Positions 27,318 to 37,708 of a stretch of DNA of 64,000 nt are shown here, one piece after another (position 1 is the stretch's first letter; each line of letters starts with the position of its first letter). The translations under genes were made by a program, and so were the position numbers. Source of the DNA: Cellvibrionaceae bacterium (GTDB taxonomy: Bacteria > Pseudomonadota > Gammaproteobacteria > Pseudomonadales > Cellvibrionaceae). The stretch is taken from assembly GCA_028281575.1 (NCBI GenBank), contig JANQJP010000046.1:1-64000 (forward strand). The letters are read 5' to 3'. The notes below the pieces were generated by a model. That model saw nothing but the letters and a program-made list of their open reading frames with translations, was not told the origin of the DNA and made no database searches.

Positions 27318-28013
27318 CTACCACCTAAACGACCGTAAAATTGCCAGCCAGCGCCACAGACGTAAGCAACTCGCAAGCGCAGCTGCCACGTAGGTGAAGG
27401 CGCACGCTCGCAGAATGGTTTTGGCAGGTTCAATTTGATCGCGCCTTATATAATCGCCTTCAATTAAAATAGGCAGAGCTTTATAAAAACTCGCATCCCA
27501 TTCATTTGGCAGTATGATTAGATAGACCAATACAGAAGAAAAAAGCGTAAGTAAACCTACTAAAATGATAACCCCAACAATATGGGGAATATGGATCATC
27601 GGCAAAACAACAGGAAGCAGCATCAGAATAGAAATACCAATTTTCTCTACTTTATTTGCAAGTGGTTGGTACTTCTCGCGCAATAGCGCAATGCGCTCGT
27701 GACGACACCATTGAATCGCATGGCCAACTTCATGTGCAGCTACAGCAACAGCGGTGAGCGACTTGCCGGCAAATACCGAAGGGGATAGACGTACCATCTT
27801 ATCCCGTGGATCATAGTGATCCGCCCCTTCTTCAGCCTTCTCAACACCTACACCAGCAAGCTCAAAACGCGTAATCAGATGTTGTGCCAACTCGCCGCCA
27901 GTACCGGGAAAACGATCATCTCGCCGTGAATATTTATTCAATACATGCCTAACCCATAAATGAGGCCCGTAAAGCAGGAAGATAACTACAAGGAAAGCTA
28001 AGAGATAAACCAT
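27318..28013 (-). CDS. YugP-like zinc metallopeptidase, membrane-bound
   Basis: About 231 residues with an N-terminal helix, a zinc-binding AAHEVGHAIQW (HExxH) near residue 97, and two or three further helices (ISILMLLPVVLPMI, VIILVGLLTLFSSVLVYL). The glutamate of NEWDASFYKAL near 175 may be the third ligand. Family: putative neutral zinc metallopeptidase YugP. The start at 28013 is preferred over a TTG at 28025. It runs straight into modA; a functional link to molybdate is not known and the pairing may be only transcriptional. Confidence 0.82.
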   Translation of the reverse strand: MVYLLAFLVVIFLLYGPHLWVRHVLNKYSRRDDRFPGTGGELAQHLITRFELAGVGVEKAEEGADHYDPRDKMVRLSPSVFAGKSLTAVAVAAHEVGHAIQWCRHERIALLREKYQPLANKVEKIGISILMLLPVVLPMIHIPHIVGVIILVGLLTLFSSVLVYLIILPNEWDASFYKALPILIEGDYIRRDQIEPAKTILRACAFTYVAAALASCLRLWRWLAILRSFRW

Positions 28014-28313
28014 GACCAATACCAAGTGCTGAATGTCAAATATATCACGGCAATCAGAAAAGCGCTGTTGGCAACACGTCTCAGGCGGTATCTAATAGAA
28101 AACGATATGCGGTAGGATGAGTATCATTACTACTTTCAAGACTCCTATTTCATATTTGGAACAATTGCCGCTGCAGGTATTGTAGTGGCCATAAGTTCCG
28201 TTTTTTATTGCCGAGCCACTCATCCGTTTGGGATGCTCGCACGTTGTAAGCACCTCCAGAACAGGTTATGCTCGCGGTGTCGTATCACATCACTCTGTCG
28301 CCGGGGGAAAATT
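28014..28313. other. Intergenic region between yugP-like gene and exbD
   Basis: No gene is supported in these 300 bases. A 22-codon frame (28117-28185) has no proper ribosome-binding site and no recognisable product. GATGAGTATCATTA (28116-28129) looks faintly like half a Fur site but is too weak to call. Confidence 0.4.
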
Positions 28314-28721
28314 ATGAGACGACCTTCTATTTCAACACGCGAAACAGAATCAGGCGTCGACCTGAACCCAATGTTAGACGTAGTTTTTATTCTTCTTATC
28401 TTTTTTATCGTCACAGCTTCTTTTGTCAATGAACAAACTCTAAGCTTCGGAACAACACCCACTGAAGGGGGCAAAAGTTTGGATATAGCGCCCACCCTCA
28501 TTCGTATATCCAGCGCAAACGACATTTATATCGATGGCCGACGTGTGGATAATGGCGCAATTAGGGCACTGTTAAGCCAAAAATACGCCGAGCACCAAGA
28601 GGCGAGCGCCATTGTTGTTAACGCTCACGAAGATGCAGAGGCGAGAACATATGTTGCAATTTTAGACGCAGCGCACCAAGCCAATTACAGCAGGGTTTCA
28701 GTAACAACATTTTCGGAATAA
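28314..28721 (+). CDS. ExbD/TolR-family biopolymer transport protein, orphan
   Basis: A 135-residue inner-membrane protein. A short cytoplasmic start precedes the single helix with the proton-coupling aspartate (VDLNPMLDVVFILLIFFIV, Asp near residue 23), then a periplasmic domain. The start at 28314 has GGGGG upstream; the frame is open to 28185, but that extension lacks any family match. It resembles ExbD2 of TonB2-type systems. No exbB, tonB or tolQ lies nearby, so partners must be elsewhere. Confidence 0.85.
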   Translation: MRRPSISTRETESGVDLNPMLDVVFILLIFFIVTASFVNEQTLSFGTTPTEGGKSLDIAPTLIRISSANDIYIDGRRVDNGAIRALLSQKYAEHQEASAIVVNAHEDAEARTYVAILDAAHQANYSRVSVTTFSE

Positions 28722-28795
28722 ATTGTTACAGGGATTCATCTTTACACGCATTAGAATAAAGCGGCTATCGCCATTACACCTCGGTGGATTTGACC

Positions 28796-29383
28796 ATGAA
28801 ACAACTCGTTCGAGCCAGCTACATATTGTGTTTACTATTCACCGTTGGTTGCGCAAGCACCGGAGCAAAATCACCGGAAGACAAACGCCAGGCCGTGCTG
28901 GCGATGAAAAATGAGGTATTAAACGACTTATACCAACACAAACCCGGCGCGCAGGCTCACGTTGAAAATGCACCGGGTTATGCCGTTTTCAGTAATGCCA
29001 ATATCAACGTCGTGCTCGCCAGCTTTGGCGGCGGCTACGGCGTTGCTCATGATAATGGTACGGGTGCATACACCTATATGAAAATGGGAGAGGTCGGCGT
29101 CGGCCCCGGCTTCGGCGTTAAAGACTTTCGAATTATTTTTGTCTTTAATACCGAAGGCAGTATGTCACGTTTTATTAAATACGGCTGGAACATTGGCGTA
29201 CAGGCGGACGCTGCAGCGAAAGCGGGAGACAAGGGTGCGGCGCTTGGCGGCGAAGCAACCATTGAAAATACAACCGTCTATCAGTTAACAGAATCAGGGC
29301 TCGCACTTCAAGCGACAATTAAGGGTACAAAATTCTGGAAGGACGAAGATTTAAATCAACCCAGCTTTACGCCCGCCAACTAA
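28796..29383 (+). CDS. SYLF/YSC84-domain lipoprotein
   Basis: A 195-residue lipoprotein. The ATG at 28796 follows GGTGG; a signal peptide ends in the lipobox TVGCAS. The mature part (ENAPGYAVFSNANINVVLASFGGGYGVAHDNGTG, GEVGVGPGFGVKDFRIIFVF) is a SYLF (YSC84) lipid-binding domain; the C-terminal half repeats glycine- and alanine-rich strands. Probably periplasmic-side lipid-anchored; ligand unknown. Single gene. Confidence 0.8.
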   Translation: MKQLVRASYILCLLFTVGCASTGAKSPEDKRQAVLAMKNEVLNDLYQHKPGAQAHVENAPGYAVFSNANINVVLASFGGGYGVAHDNGTGAYTYMKMGEVGVGPGFGVKDFRIIFVFNTEGSMSRFIKYGWNIGVQADAAAKAGDKGAALGGEATIENTTVYQLTESGLALQATIKGTKFWKDEDLNQPSFTPAN

Positions 29384-29558
29384 AACCCAATGCAATTTGG
29401 AAAGACAGCATAACGCTCATTTACGGAACTAATTCGGGACAAAAGTGCCTACTATTTGCCTAACACGCCAAGCTGCTGCAATTGAGGCCCCCAACACATT
29501 TCTCAATAAACCAAGGCGCTAGAATCGATATTTCTACTCATTTATTGAGGATATAAAC

Positions 29559-29939
29559 ATGGAAAGTAGAATTAAGCGCGACTACGGTAGCTTTAAGCGC
29601 ACAAACTACATTACAGCTACAATAGGAATTTCCATATTAGTCGGCTCATTGATTGCACTTATGGGAATCTATGCACTCATTGTAGAGCTGGTATTGATAG
29701 CACTAACCAGCGTACAACGCCTAAAAAACATCGGTGCACCTAGAAAACTGGCAGCTTTTATCGTTATTCCATTTATCGGCTTTGTCGTTCACGGTTTTTG
29801 TTTCATCGCACCACAAGGTTGGGCGCAAACTAAAAGAATTGATGGCAAAGGCATGTTTTTAACATTTATCTTTTTAATAAAAATCATCATCCTTTATTAC
29901 TTTTATATCCAGCTAAGCATTAATTTCGATTATTTTTAA
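29559..29939 (+). CDS. Small polytopic membrane protein, unknown
   Basis: A 126-residue protein with about three hydrophobic helices (residues 19-52, 66-84, 100-120) and a short basic N-terminus. TTGAGGATATAAAC before the ATG gives a plausible ribosome-binding site. I do not recognise a family. It converges on rapA with 18 bases between stops. Confidence 0.5.
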   Translation: MESRIKRDYGSFKRTNYITATIGISILVGSLIALMGIYALIVELVLIALTSVQRLKNIGAPRKLAAFIVIPFIGFVVHGFCFIAPQGWAQTKRIDGKGMFLTFIFLIKIIILYYFYIQLSINFDYF

Positions 29940-29957
29940 TTCGCTGTTTCAAGGTTT

Positions 29958-32582
29958 TCAAGGCGAATTGGTGACAATGAGACGCAATGCAGAGAGTTGG
30001 AGGTGAGAGCACTGTGAAAGTGCTGCTAAAATTCCACTACGCTTTTCTTCGAGTTGCTGTATCTCACTGGCATCAATGTCATTACTTCTTGCGGCAAAGG
30101 TATCTAACCGTTGTTTCTCATACAGAAAGTGCTTTTCAACTTGTTTTTTTGCATCCGCGAGTATCGTCTCTTTTTTAGTTGATGAAATTTTTTCCGCCGC
30201 AACAAACCACTCCGGCAACTCTCGCTTCTTGCTCTTAACAATTTGACGGGCAATTTTTTTATCGACCTTCTGCAAAGTCTGTTCAAGCTTTTGTTCGGGC
30301 AATGCCGCAGCCAAATCCTGACTACCCGACGCCAAACTCAACGTACGTATAGAAAAAGTACTTAAAAAAGGCAGGCAATCTGCGGAAAACTCAGACTGAA
30401 TAACGATATCAAAACACGCTTCAAGCAGACACTGCCCGGCGGCAAGTTGGCGTGTGGGCAACATCGCGACACATGCTGAGCCTAGCTCACTGTGGTGCAG
30501 CAACTCCCAAAGGCCGACAATAAACGGCGCGTCCCAGGAAATAAACAATAGATCTTCACGCGAATTGGCCAATTCGCGATCGAAAGTAAGCTCAACACCT
30601 TCAGCGGGAATACCCGGCAAAACAGGGACAAGCATATTATCCGCTGGAATCAGCGAGTAGCGCCCCGAACCAAGCTCTTCAAAATGAAAATTTAATAAGT
30701 CACTCGCAAGTTCAACCAAATCCTTTGGCGTATGCTGCTCAAAGTCAGCTATTTGTTTGGCAAGTTCACTCGCTTCGGGTTCGCGACAACTATTTAGCTC
30801 AAGCAGCGCATCGCGCCCAACACGAATTTCTTCTTCGAGCTGTTCAGCTCGAGCCTTCGCACGCTTTTCAAGTTCGCTATCAATCGACAGAAAATCACCG
30901 GGCCAAAGCTCATCGTGCACTGCCGCCGCAGCGGAGTTCTGCTGTTCAACACAATTCAAAGTATTATGGAACCAGCGCCAACGAGAAGCGCTGTCATCTT
31001 CAGATGAAATTAATGCATGAACTTCCACGTCATACTTTTGTCCGATACGGTCCAATCGGCCAATACGCTGCTCAAACACATCAGGATGCTCCGGCAAATC
31101 CAAGCAGACAAGCTGGCGGCTAAATTGAAAGTTGCGCCCCTCACTACCAATTTCAGAACATAAGAGTACCCTTGCACCTTGGTCCATATCGGCAAAGTAC
31201 GCAGCGGCGCGATCGCGCTCGATTAAACTCATATCCTCATGAAATACGGCGGCATCAATGCCGTGCTTTTTCCAGAGATAACTTTCGCATTCAAGCACTT
31301 GTTCCTTTTCATGGGTAATAACAAGCACTTTTTCTTCGCTTTGTTTTTTTAACTTAAGTGCCAACCACTCGTATCGCGTCTGCCAGTCCGCACTCTCAAT
31401 TTCGTGGGCATTTACAACCCGTTTGGGAAACCCGCTGACCGCTAAGCGTGAATTTCTAAACATTACCCGGCCTACGCCATGATAATCCAGTGCCTGAACA
31501 AGCAGCTCATCATCATTGAGCCCAGCATCGAGATTAAATTCACTCGTCAGCACCTCTCTGCTCTCAGGTAGCTGCTTAACAAGTGCGTTCAAATGCTCAT
31601 AACGACGCTCTTCTTTACGCAACTTTTCCGGGCTGTCATATTTAGCAGGGTCTAATAGCTGCAAGCGAGAGAAATGACTTTCAAAACCGAGTTGCTCAGG
31701 CGTGGCCGTCATCAATATTAAGTGAGGGCTAGCTGCAGCAAGTATTTTTAACACTGCGAACTCTGGCGAATCAGATTTTAAGTTATGCGCTTCGTCGACC
31801 ACGACAATATCAAATGTAGAATTTTGTAACGCTTCATGCGCACTCACAAATGCTGAGTGAGGCATTAAATGCATTTGGTTTTCTTCAAAATTATGCGCAT
31901 CCGCACTGTAGACGACGGGATGGATATTAAAACGCCGAATCAGCTCAACTAACCACTGCACAACCAGAGCATCGGGAACAACAATTAATATGCGGCTGAC
32001 ACGGTGCTGTTTTAGCAAACGACTTAATATTAACCCCGCCTCTATCGTCTTACCCAGACCAACCTCATCTGCGAGCAACACCCGCACCTTATCGCAATTA
32101 CAGGCACTGTTAGCGACGTATAATTGATGCGGAATTAAATTCGCGCGCACGCCGAGCAGCCCATTTAATCGAGCATTCCACACATTGGTCATGGCAGCAT
32201 CCAGCGTTCTGCGAAAGTAAAACCAGCTCGCCTTATCCAATTGCCCCATCATCAAACGCATTAAGGGTTGATTAAGCTGGATCTCCGGGCTTAACTGTGT
32301 CTCAGGTATGAAGTCACCATTTTCTAATTCGTAAACGAGCAAACCACCCTGATCGTGCACTGTTCGCACAAGATACTCGCCGCCATCTAATGTATTGATA
32401 TTCTCGTCCGCATGAAATGTCACGCGGGTTAACGGTGCTTGAGCCTGGGCGTAGCGGCGTTCACAATCACCAGCCGGGAAAAATATGGATACAGATCGGG
32501 TATCGACTTCAACAACAATACCGAGACCCAGCTCGGGTTCGGAGTCGACAACCCAGCGTTGGCCTTGAACAAATTCAGACAT
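29958..32582 (-). CDS. rapA: RNA polymerase-associated SWI2/SNF2 ATPase RapA
   Basis: An 874-residue protein. N-terminal Tudor-like domains (FVQGQRWVVDSEPELGLGIV) precede the Swi2/Snf2 ATPase: LADEVGLGKT near residue 173, VVDEAHNLK near 262, then SEIGSEGRNFQFSR and RIGRLDRIGQ in the second lobe. The C-terminal region is shorter than in the ~968-residue E. coli protein. RapA recycles RNA polymerase from post-termination complexes. It lies downstream of ygiQ on the same strand, separated by 222 bases with two hairpins. Confidence 0.9.
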   Translation of the reverse strand: MSEFVQGQRWVVDSEPELGLGIVVEVDTRSVSIFFPAGDCERRYAQAQAPLTRVTFHADENINTLDGGEYLVRTVHDQGGLLVYELENGDFIPETQLSPEIQLNQPLMRLMMGQLDKASWFYFRRTLDAAMTNVWNARLNGLLGVRANLIPHQLYVANSACNCDKVRVLLADEVGLGKTIEAGLILSRLLKQHRVSRILIVVPDALVVQWLVELIRRFNIHPVVYSADAHNFEENQMHLMPHSAFVSAHEALQNSTFDIVVVDEAHNLKSDSPEFAVLKILAAASPHLILMTATPEQLGFESHFSRLQLLDPAKYDSPEKLRKEERRYEHLNALVKQLPESREVLTSEFNLDAGLNDDELLVQALDYHGVGRVMFRNSRLAVSGFPKRVVNAHEIESADWQTRYEWLALKLKKQSEEKVLVITHEKEQVLECESYLWKKHGIDAAVFHEDMSLIERDRAAAYFADMDQGARVLLCSEIGSEGRNFQFSRQLVCLDLPEHPDVFEQRIGRLDRIGQKYDVEVHALISSEDDSASRWRWFHNTLNCVEQQNSAAAAVHDELWPGDFLSIDSELEKRAKARAEQLEEEIRVGRDALLELNSCREPEASELAKQIADFEQHTPKDLVELASDLLNFHFEELGSGRYSLIPADNMLVPVLPGIPAEGVELTFDRELANSREDLLFISWDAPFIVGLWELLHHSELGSACVAMLPTRQLAAGQCLLEACFDIVIQSEFSADCLPFLSTFSIRTLSLASGSQDLAAALPEQKLEQTLQKVDKKIARQIVKSKKRELPEWFVAAEKISSTKKETILADAKKQVEKHFLYEKQRLDTFAARSNDIDASEIQQLEEKRSGILAALSQCSHLQLSALRLIVTNSP

Positions 32583-32705
32583 AGAAATGCGGCTTTGAGG
32601 AGTGGGGGCGCAATTGTAAGGAGAGCCGGGGGATTTCTCAAATTTGAATTGGTGTACTCCCGGTTGAAACCCGATTCAGGTGGGGGGAGGCCCTTTGACA
32701 ACCGT

Positions 32706-32744
32706 CGTCGGCAGGAAGCCGACGCCGAGCAGCCAAGGATGGCT
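32706..32744. terminator. Two tandem hairpins between ygiQ and rapA
   Basis: CGTCGGC-AGGAA-GCCGACG (32706-32724) and AGCCA-AGGA-TGGCT (32731-32744) form two adjacent stem-loops. No T-run follows on the minus strand, so they could be attenuating or processing hairpins, or a REP-like repeat unit. Confidence 0.4.
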
Positions 32745-32804
32745 TCATTGCGTGTCTTAGAAAGCTTCACGCCCCGCGAGACTCGGATGTCGAAAATTGA
32801 AAAC

Positions 32805-34904
32805 CTATCGCCGAATACGTTTTTTAAAAGGCTTTCTGCGTTGGGGCGACTCAGGCGGCACAAGTGCACCATCGCCTGTACCAATAAGTTCCTTACGTCC
32901 CATTTTCGCAAATTCCTCACGCAACAGAGGCCAGTTTTTTGCGTCGTGAAAACGTAACAACGCTTTCTGAAAATGCCGTTGTCGCATATTGCGCGGCGTG
33001 TGCACACCACCTTTTTTATAACCAACTTTTTTGAGCGGATTTTTTTCCGAATAATACATCGCCGTTGCTAGCGACATAGGTGAAGGGTAAAAAGTCTGCA
33101 CCTGATCCAAACGATATTTATTTTTCTTTAACCAAAAGGCCAGGTTAATCATATCCTCATCTTCGCAGCCCGGATGCGCCGCAATAAAGTAGGGAATTAA
33201 ATATTGTTTTTTTCCAGCTTTTTTTGAATATTTATCGAATAGCTTTTTAAACTGATAAAAACTCGCGATACCAGGCTTCATCATCTTGTTCAGCGGGCCT
33301 TCCTCTGTATGCTCAGGCGCAATTTTTAAATAACCGCCAACATGATGAGTAACGAGCTCTTCAATATATTCGGGATCTTCCACCGCTAAGTCGTAGCGCA
33401 AGCCGGAGGCAATAGCGACTTTTTTAATACCGGGAACACTGCGCGCCTTACGATACAACTTGGTCGTCTTCGAATGATCGGTGACCAGATTTTTACAAAT
33501 ACTGGGGAACACACATGACAAGCGGCGACAGTTTGCATGAATTTGCGGGTCTTTACAGTTCAGCATATACATATTTGCTGTCGGCCCACCCAAGTCTGAA
33601 ATTTGTCCGGTAAAACCCGGCACCTTATCGCGGATATCTTCAATTTCCTTGAGAATTGATTCCTCAGACCGGCTTTGTATAACACGGCCTTCATGTTCGG
33701 TAATCGAACAAAAAGTGCAACCGCCAAAACAGCCGCGCATGATATTGACCGACGTTTTAATCATGTCATAAGCGGGAATCACCGCACCACCGTAAGCCGG
33801 ATGCGGGACACGCGCATAAGGCAGCGCAAATACCGCGTCCATTTCGTCCGTTTCCAGCGGGATAGGTGGCGGGTTTATCCAAACTTCACGTGTGCCATGC
33901 TTCTGTACCAAGGTGCGCGCATTCTGCGGATTTGACTCCAGGTGCAACACGCGCGACGCGTGAGAGTATAGCGCTCTATCATTGCGGACCTTTTCGAATG
34001 ACGGAATGCGAATAACCGTTTTCCTTTCATCAAGCTCATGTTGACGCTGCAGGGGCATGGGGATAATGCGCACGGGCTCTTCTGCGCTCGCGGCCGAAGC
34101 ATTTGCGTCCTGCTTACAACGCTCATCGCCCACGCCTTCCATGGCATAAGGATTTGGAATCGCATCGATATTTTTCGCCCAGTCAATGCGACTGGAGTCA
34201 ATCACCGTCCAACCCTCCGGCACCGCTTTTTTGGTTACGGCCGTACCGCGCATATCGTGGATATCACTTATCTGCTCGCCAGTTGCAACGCGAGTGGCCA
34301 GCTCGATAATCGCGCGCTCCGCATTGCCGTATAGTAAGATATCCGCGCCAGCATCGATAAGTGCGGAACGGCGCACCTCATCGCTCCAGTAATCGTACTG
34401 GGCAATGCGCCTTAAGCTCGCTTCAATACCGCCGATGACGATGGGCACATCTTTATAGGCTTCGCGACACTTTTGACTGTAAACCGTTACTGCCCGGTCT
34501 GGGCGCCTGCCGCCTTCATTGTTTGGGGTATAGGCATCGTCCGAGCGCAGACGCAAATCGGCAGTGTAGCGGTTGATCATCGAATCCATATTGCCCGCAC
34601 TGATCCCGAAAAACAGGTTCGGCTTACCCAGGACTTTAAATGCATTAACTGTTTTCCAGTCTGGCTGGCTAATCATGCCGACCCTGAAACCCTGCGCCTC
34701 GAGCAAACGGCCGATCAAGGCCCCCCCGAAGCTGGGGTGATCAATATAGGCATCACCATTCACAATGATGATGTCACAGCTATCCCAGCCAAGTTCGTCC
34801 ATTTCCGCCCGACTCATAGGCAAAAAGGGCGCGGGATCAAAGCACTCCGCCCAATACTTGGGGTATGAGCTCAGGTGCGGAGCGCGCTTTATCGAGGTTT
34901 TCAT
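32805..34904 (-). CDS. ygiQ: YgiQ-family radical SAM protein
   Basis: About 699 residues. An N-terminal cobalamin-binding-like domain ([25 protein letters not shown]) is followed by a radical SAM core with CxxxCxxC (CFGGCTFC near residue 388) and a C-terminal basic tail ([13 protein letters not shown]). The start at 34904 is preferred over 34934. Its ribosome-binding region, CAGGCCCTAATG, is the same word found at the kinase start at 44791. The substrate of YgiQ is unknown. Confidence 0.88.
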   Translation of the reverse strand: MKTSIKRAPHLSSYPKYWAECFDPAPFLPMSRAEMDELGWDSCDIIIVNGDAYIDHPSFGGALIGRLLEAQGFRVGMISQPDWKTVNAFKVLGKPNLFFGISAGNMDSMINRYTADLRLRSDDAYTPNNEGGRRPDRAVTVYSQKCREAYKDVPIVIGGIEASLRRIAQYDYWSDEVRRSALIDAGADILLYGNAERAIIELATRVATGEQISDIHDMRGTAVTKKAVPEGWTVIDSSRIDWAKNIDAIPNPYAMEGVGDERCKQDANASAASAEEPVRIIPMPLQRQHELDERKTVIRIPSFEKVRNDRALYSHASRVLHLESNPQNARTLVQKHGTREVWINPPPIPLETDEMDAVFALPYARVPHPAYGGAVIPAYDMIKTSVNIMRGCFGGCTFCSITEHEGRVIQSRSEESILKEIEDIRDKVPGFTGQISDLGGPTANMYMLNCKDPQIHANCRRLSCVFPSICKNLVTDHSKTTKLYRKARSVPGIKKVAIASGLRYDLAVEDPEYIEELVTHHVGGYLKIAPEHTEEGPLNKMMKPGIASFYQFKKLFDKYSKKAGKKQYLIPYFIAAHPGCEDEDMINLAFWLKKNKYRLDQVQTFYPSPMSLATAMYYSEKNPLKKVGYKKGGVHTPRNMRQRHFQKALLRFHDAKNWPLLREEFAKMGRKELIGTGDGALVPPESPQRRKPFKKRIRR

Positions 34905-35016
34905 TAGGGCCTGCCCAATCGATGGTCCGTTCAATATTGGCGGCTATTGTAGCTTACGTCACGCAGCGAGCAATTCTAAGCACTTTGGATTGACATCGGG
35001 CCCCATTAAATTTTAT

Positions 35017-35040
35017 TATTTTCAGTAATTACTGAAAATA
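35017..35040. promoter_or_regulatory. 24-base perfect palindrome, candidate operator
   Basis: The half-site TATTTTCAGTAA (35017-35028) is followed directly by its exact reverse complement. It lies in the 409-base gap 34905-35313 between divergent ygiQ and cioAB, 113 bases upstream of the ygiQ start and 274 bases upstream of the cioA start. AT-rich and without a spacer, it looks like a dimeric-regulator site rather than a terminator. The rest of the gap shows no gene. Confidence 0.5.
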
Positions 35041-35313
35041 CAGCAAATATAAAATTTTGGGAAAGTTTCTCAAATGGTGAACTGTTCACAAAGGATCTTC
35101 GTAAGCAAGACAAAATAAAGATTAATGCGCCAATTGTTTAGCCAAACGCTTTGGCCAAATAACTTGAAAGCCCCGTTTTAATGTGGTGAAAGTTGCGGCA
35201 TACGCGTCTAATCAAGAAGCTCAAAACAGCACAGACAACTAAATAGGCGTTGACTTCCAGCTGCTTACAGGACCCAAAAAGCGTTATCAATTTAATTTTT
35301 GGAGTCACCCATT

Positions 35314-36687
35314 ATGTTAGACGTATTTGTTTTATCGAGAATACAGTTTGCGCTAAACATTAGTTTCCATATCTTATTCCCAACAATCACTATCGCACTT
35401 TGTTGGATGCTTTTTTATTTTAAGTTGCGCTATAACATCAGCCTTAATCCGGTGTGGATGCGCGCCTACCGATTTTGGGTAAAAATTTTTGCGCTCTCCT
35501 TCGCGCTTGGCGTGGTCAGCGGCATTACGATGTCTTTTCAATTTGGCACTAACTGGCCCGGATTTATGGAGAAGGTCGGTAATATCGCTGGGCCATTACT
35601 CGGCTATGAGGTACTCACTGCCTTTTTCCTCGAAGCGACCTTTTTAGGCATTATGCTGTTTGGCTTTACGCGCGTACCTAATACGGTTCATACACTCGCC
35701 ACCTTTTTGGTTGCTGTCGGCACAACATTATCCGCCTTCTGGATTCTCGCGCTAAATTCCTGGATGCAAACACCTGTAGGTTTTGAAATGCGAGATGGCG
35801 TTGCTCACGCAACCGATTGGTGGGCCATTATTTTTAACCCATCATTCCCCTATCGATTCACGCATATGTTATTAGCCTCGGGGTTAACTGCCGCCTTTTT
35901 TGTCGCTGGTATTTCTGCTTACCGAATTCTAAAAGGTGACCACAAGCACGCGCCGCGACTCGCGCTAAAAACCGCAATTGTTATCGCGGCCTTGCTCGCG
36001 CCTTTACAAATATTTATTGGCGATCTGCACGGGCTTAACTCGCTGGAGCATCAACCGGAAAAAGTCGCAGCGATTGAGGGTGTTTGGGAAACCGAAAAAT
36101 CGGTTCCCCTACTTTTATTCGCCATACCCGACGAAGAAAATCGAGAAAATACGTTTGAAGTAGGCATCCCGGGTTTAGCGAGCTTTATTCTCACTCACGA
36201 TTTCAACGGAGAAATACGTGGTTTAAATGAATTCGAAGGCCAACACCCACCCGTAGCACCGGTTTTTTGGTCCTTCCGAATTATGATTGCCTGTGGGCTG
36301 CTGATGCTCGGTGTGGCTTGGTTCTCAGCATTTTTGCTACTAAGAAAGAAACAGCTACCCAAAATCATGCTTAAAGTCCTAGTAGGCACAACATTTATCG
36401 GTTGGGTGGCGACACTCGCCGGTTGGTACGTGAGTGAAATCGGACGCCAACCATGGCTCGTTAACGGCGTATTACAAACAGCTGATGCCGTGACGACCAT
36501 CGCCCCCACCAATGTCGGTATATCGTTGTTAGGTTATGCCGCAATTTATACTGTGCTGCTCGCCGCTTATCTGCACACGTTGCGCGTAATGGCTTTGCGC
36601 GCGGTGAAAGTGGAAGAATATGAAAACTCACCAGCGCGCGGTCATGAAAACTTTATCTCAAATGCAAACGAGGAGGTACAAGCATGA
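35314..36687 (+). CDS. cioA: Cyanide-insensitive bd-type quinol oxidase subunit I
   Basis: A 457-residue integral membrane protein. The ATG at 35314 follows GGAG by 9 bases; a TTG at 35299 is in frame but less likely. The haem-ligand-bearing N-terminus (SRIQFALNISFHILFP) and the GRQPW motif (from Gly377) are present, and the quinone loop is short, as in CioA. It oxidises quinol and reduces O2 to water with low sensitivity to cyanide and, for bd oxidases in general, to NO. Overlaps cioB (ATGA). Confidence 0.9.
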   Translation: MLDVFVLSRIQFALNISFHILFPTITIALCWMLFYFKLRYNISLNPVWMRAYRFWVKIFALSFALGVVSGITMSFQFGTNWPGFMEKVGNIAGPLLGYEVLTAFFLEATFLGIMLFGFTRVPNTVHTLATFLVAVGTTLSAFWILALNSWMQTPVGFEMRDGVAHATDWWAIIFNPSFPYRFTHMLLASGLTAAFFVAGISAYRILKGDHKHAPRLALKTAIVIAALLAPLQIFIGDLHGLNSLEHQPEKVAAIEGVWETEKSVPLLLFAIPDEENRENTFEVGIPGLASFILTHDFNGEIRGLNEFEGQHPPVAPVFWSFRIMIACGLLMLGVAWFSAFLLLRKKQLPKIMLKVLVGTTFIGWVATLAGWYVSEIGRQPWLVNGVLQTADAVTTIAPTNVGISLLGYAAIYTVLLAAYLHTLRVMALRAVKVEEYENSPARGHENFISNANEEVQA

Positions 36688-37688
36688 TTACAGACGCAAT
36701 GCTTCCTGTTATTTTTGTAGCGCTTTTAGGTCTCGCCGTTCTTATTTACGCAATACTCGACGGTTACGATTTGGGCGTGGGCATGTTGCTGCCACTGGAA
36801 GAAGGTAGCACCTCTGAACGCGATCAACTTATCGCTTCCATTGGCCCGTTTTGGGATGCAAACGAAACGTGGTTAGTACTGGCCGTCGGTATTTTATTAA
36901 TTGCTTTTCCCGTGGCGCATAGCGAAATTCTTTACGAGCTCTACCTCCCCGTATCACTAATGATATTGGGTTTAATTTTGCGAGGGGTTGCTTTCGATTT
37001 TCGTACTAAAGCGTCGGTCGATTTACAACCGCTATGGGATAAATGTTTTAAATATGGTTCTCTACTTACTGCGCTCACACAGGGTTATATGTTAGGTCAA
37101 TACATTGTAGGTTTTAACCATTCCCTGGAAGCCACTCTATTTTGCGTGCTCAGCGCGTTTGGCGTAAGTGCTGCCTATTGCTATATAGGTGCAGGCTGGT
37201 TGGTCATGAAAATGCACGGTGAATTGCAAATAAAAGCAGTAGCCTGGGCCAAACAAGCCGGTCGCATTGCATTTATCGGCGTATGCTTGGTCAGCATCAC
37301 CAATCCCTTGATCAATCCTGGGGTTTTCGACCGCTGGTTTGATTATCCATTGGTCATGTTTGTATTACTGATTCCTCTATTATGTTTTTCTGCGTTTATT
37401 ACAAACGAAATACTGTTGCGAAAAATGCCTTTAAATAACGACAGTTATTGCGCGGTGCCTTTCCTGATATGCGTAAGCATTTTCCTACTGTGTTTTACCG
37501 GGCTCGCTTTCAGCTATTTTCCTTATATCGTGCCTGACAAGGTCACCATCTGGCAAGCGGCTAGCGCACCAGAGTCACTGCGTTTTATTTTGGTCGGTGC
37601 ATTAATTGTTGTACCGACAATTTTAGCTTATACCGTGTATTCATATCGTGTCTTCCACGGCAAAGCGAGCGATCTAAAATACTATTAA
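36684..37688 (+). CDS. cioB: Cyanide-insensitive bd-type quinol oxidase subunit II
   Basis: A 334-residue polytopic membrane protein. The start overlaps the cioA stop in ATGA. Typical CydB/CioB signatures are YAILDGYDLGVGML near the N-terminus and GPFWDANETWLVLAVG near residue 50. Partner of CioA in the bd oxidase. No small CydX-like gene is seen directly after it. Confidence 0.92.
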   Translation: MITDAMLPVIFVALLGLAVLIYAILDGYDLGVGMLLPLEEGSTSERDQLIASIGPFWDANETWLVLAVGILLIAFPVAHSEILYELYLPVSLMILGLILRGVAFDFRTKASVDLQPLWDKCFKYGSLLTALTQGYMLGQYIVGFNHSLEATLFCVLSAFGVSAAYCYIGAGWLVMKMHGELQIKAVAWAKQAGRIAFIGVCLVSITNPLINPGVFDRWFDYPLVMFVLLIPLLCFSAFITNEILLRKMPLNNDSYCAVPFLICVSIFLLCFTGLAFSYFPYIVPDKVTIWQAASAPESLRFILVGALIVVPTILAYTVYSYRVFHGKASDLKYY

Positions 37689-37708
37689 CAAAAAATGTAA
37701 CTCAGGTA

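Noticed and set aside
28116-28129. Possible Fur box upstream of exbD
   Set aside because: Only a weak half-match to the 19-base consensus; not enough to call.
28185-28313. Upstream extension of exbD to a GTG at 28185
   Set aside because: The added 43 residues match nothing in ExbD proteins, and GGGGG upstream of 28314 supports the shorter start.
32429-33025. Minus-strand 198-codon frame across the ygiQ-rapA gap
   Set aside because: Overlaps both well-supported genes in another frame; composition is atypical and no motif is seen.
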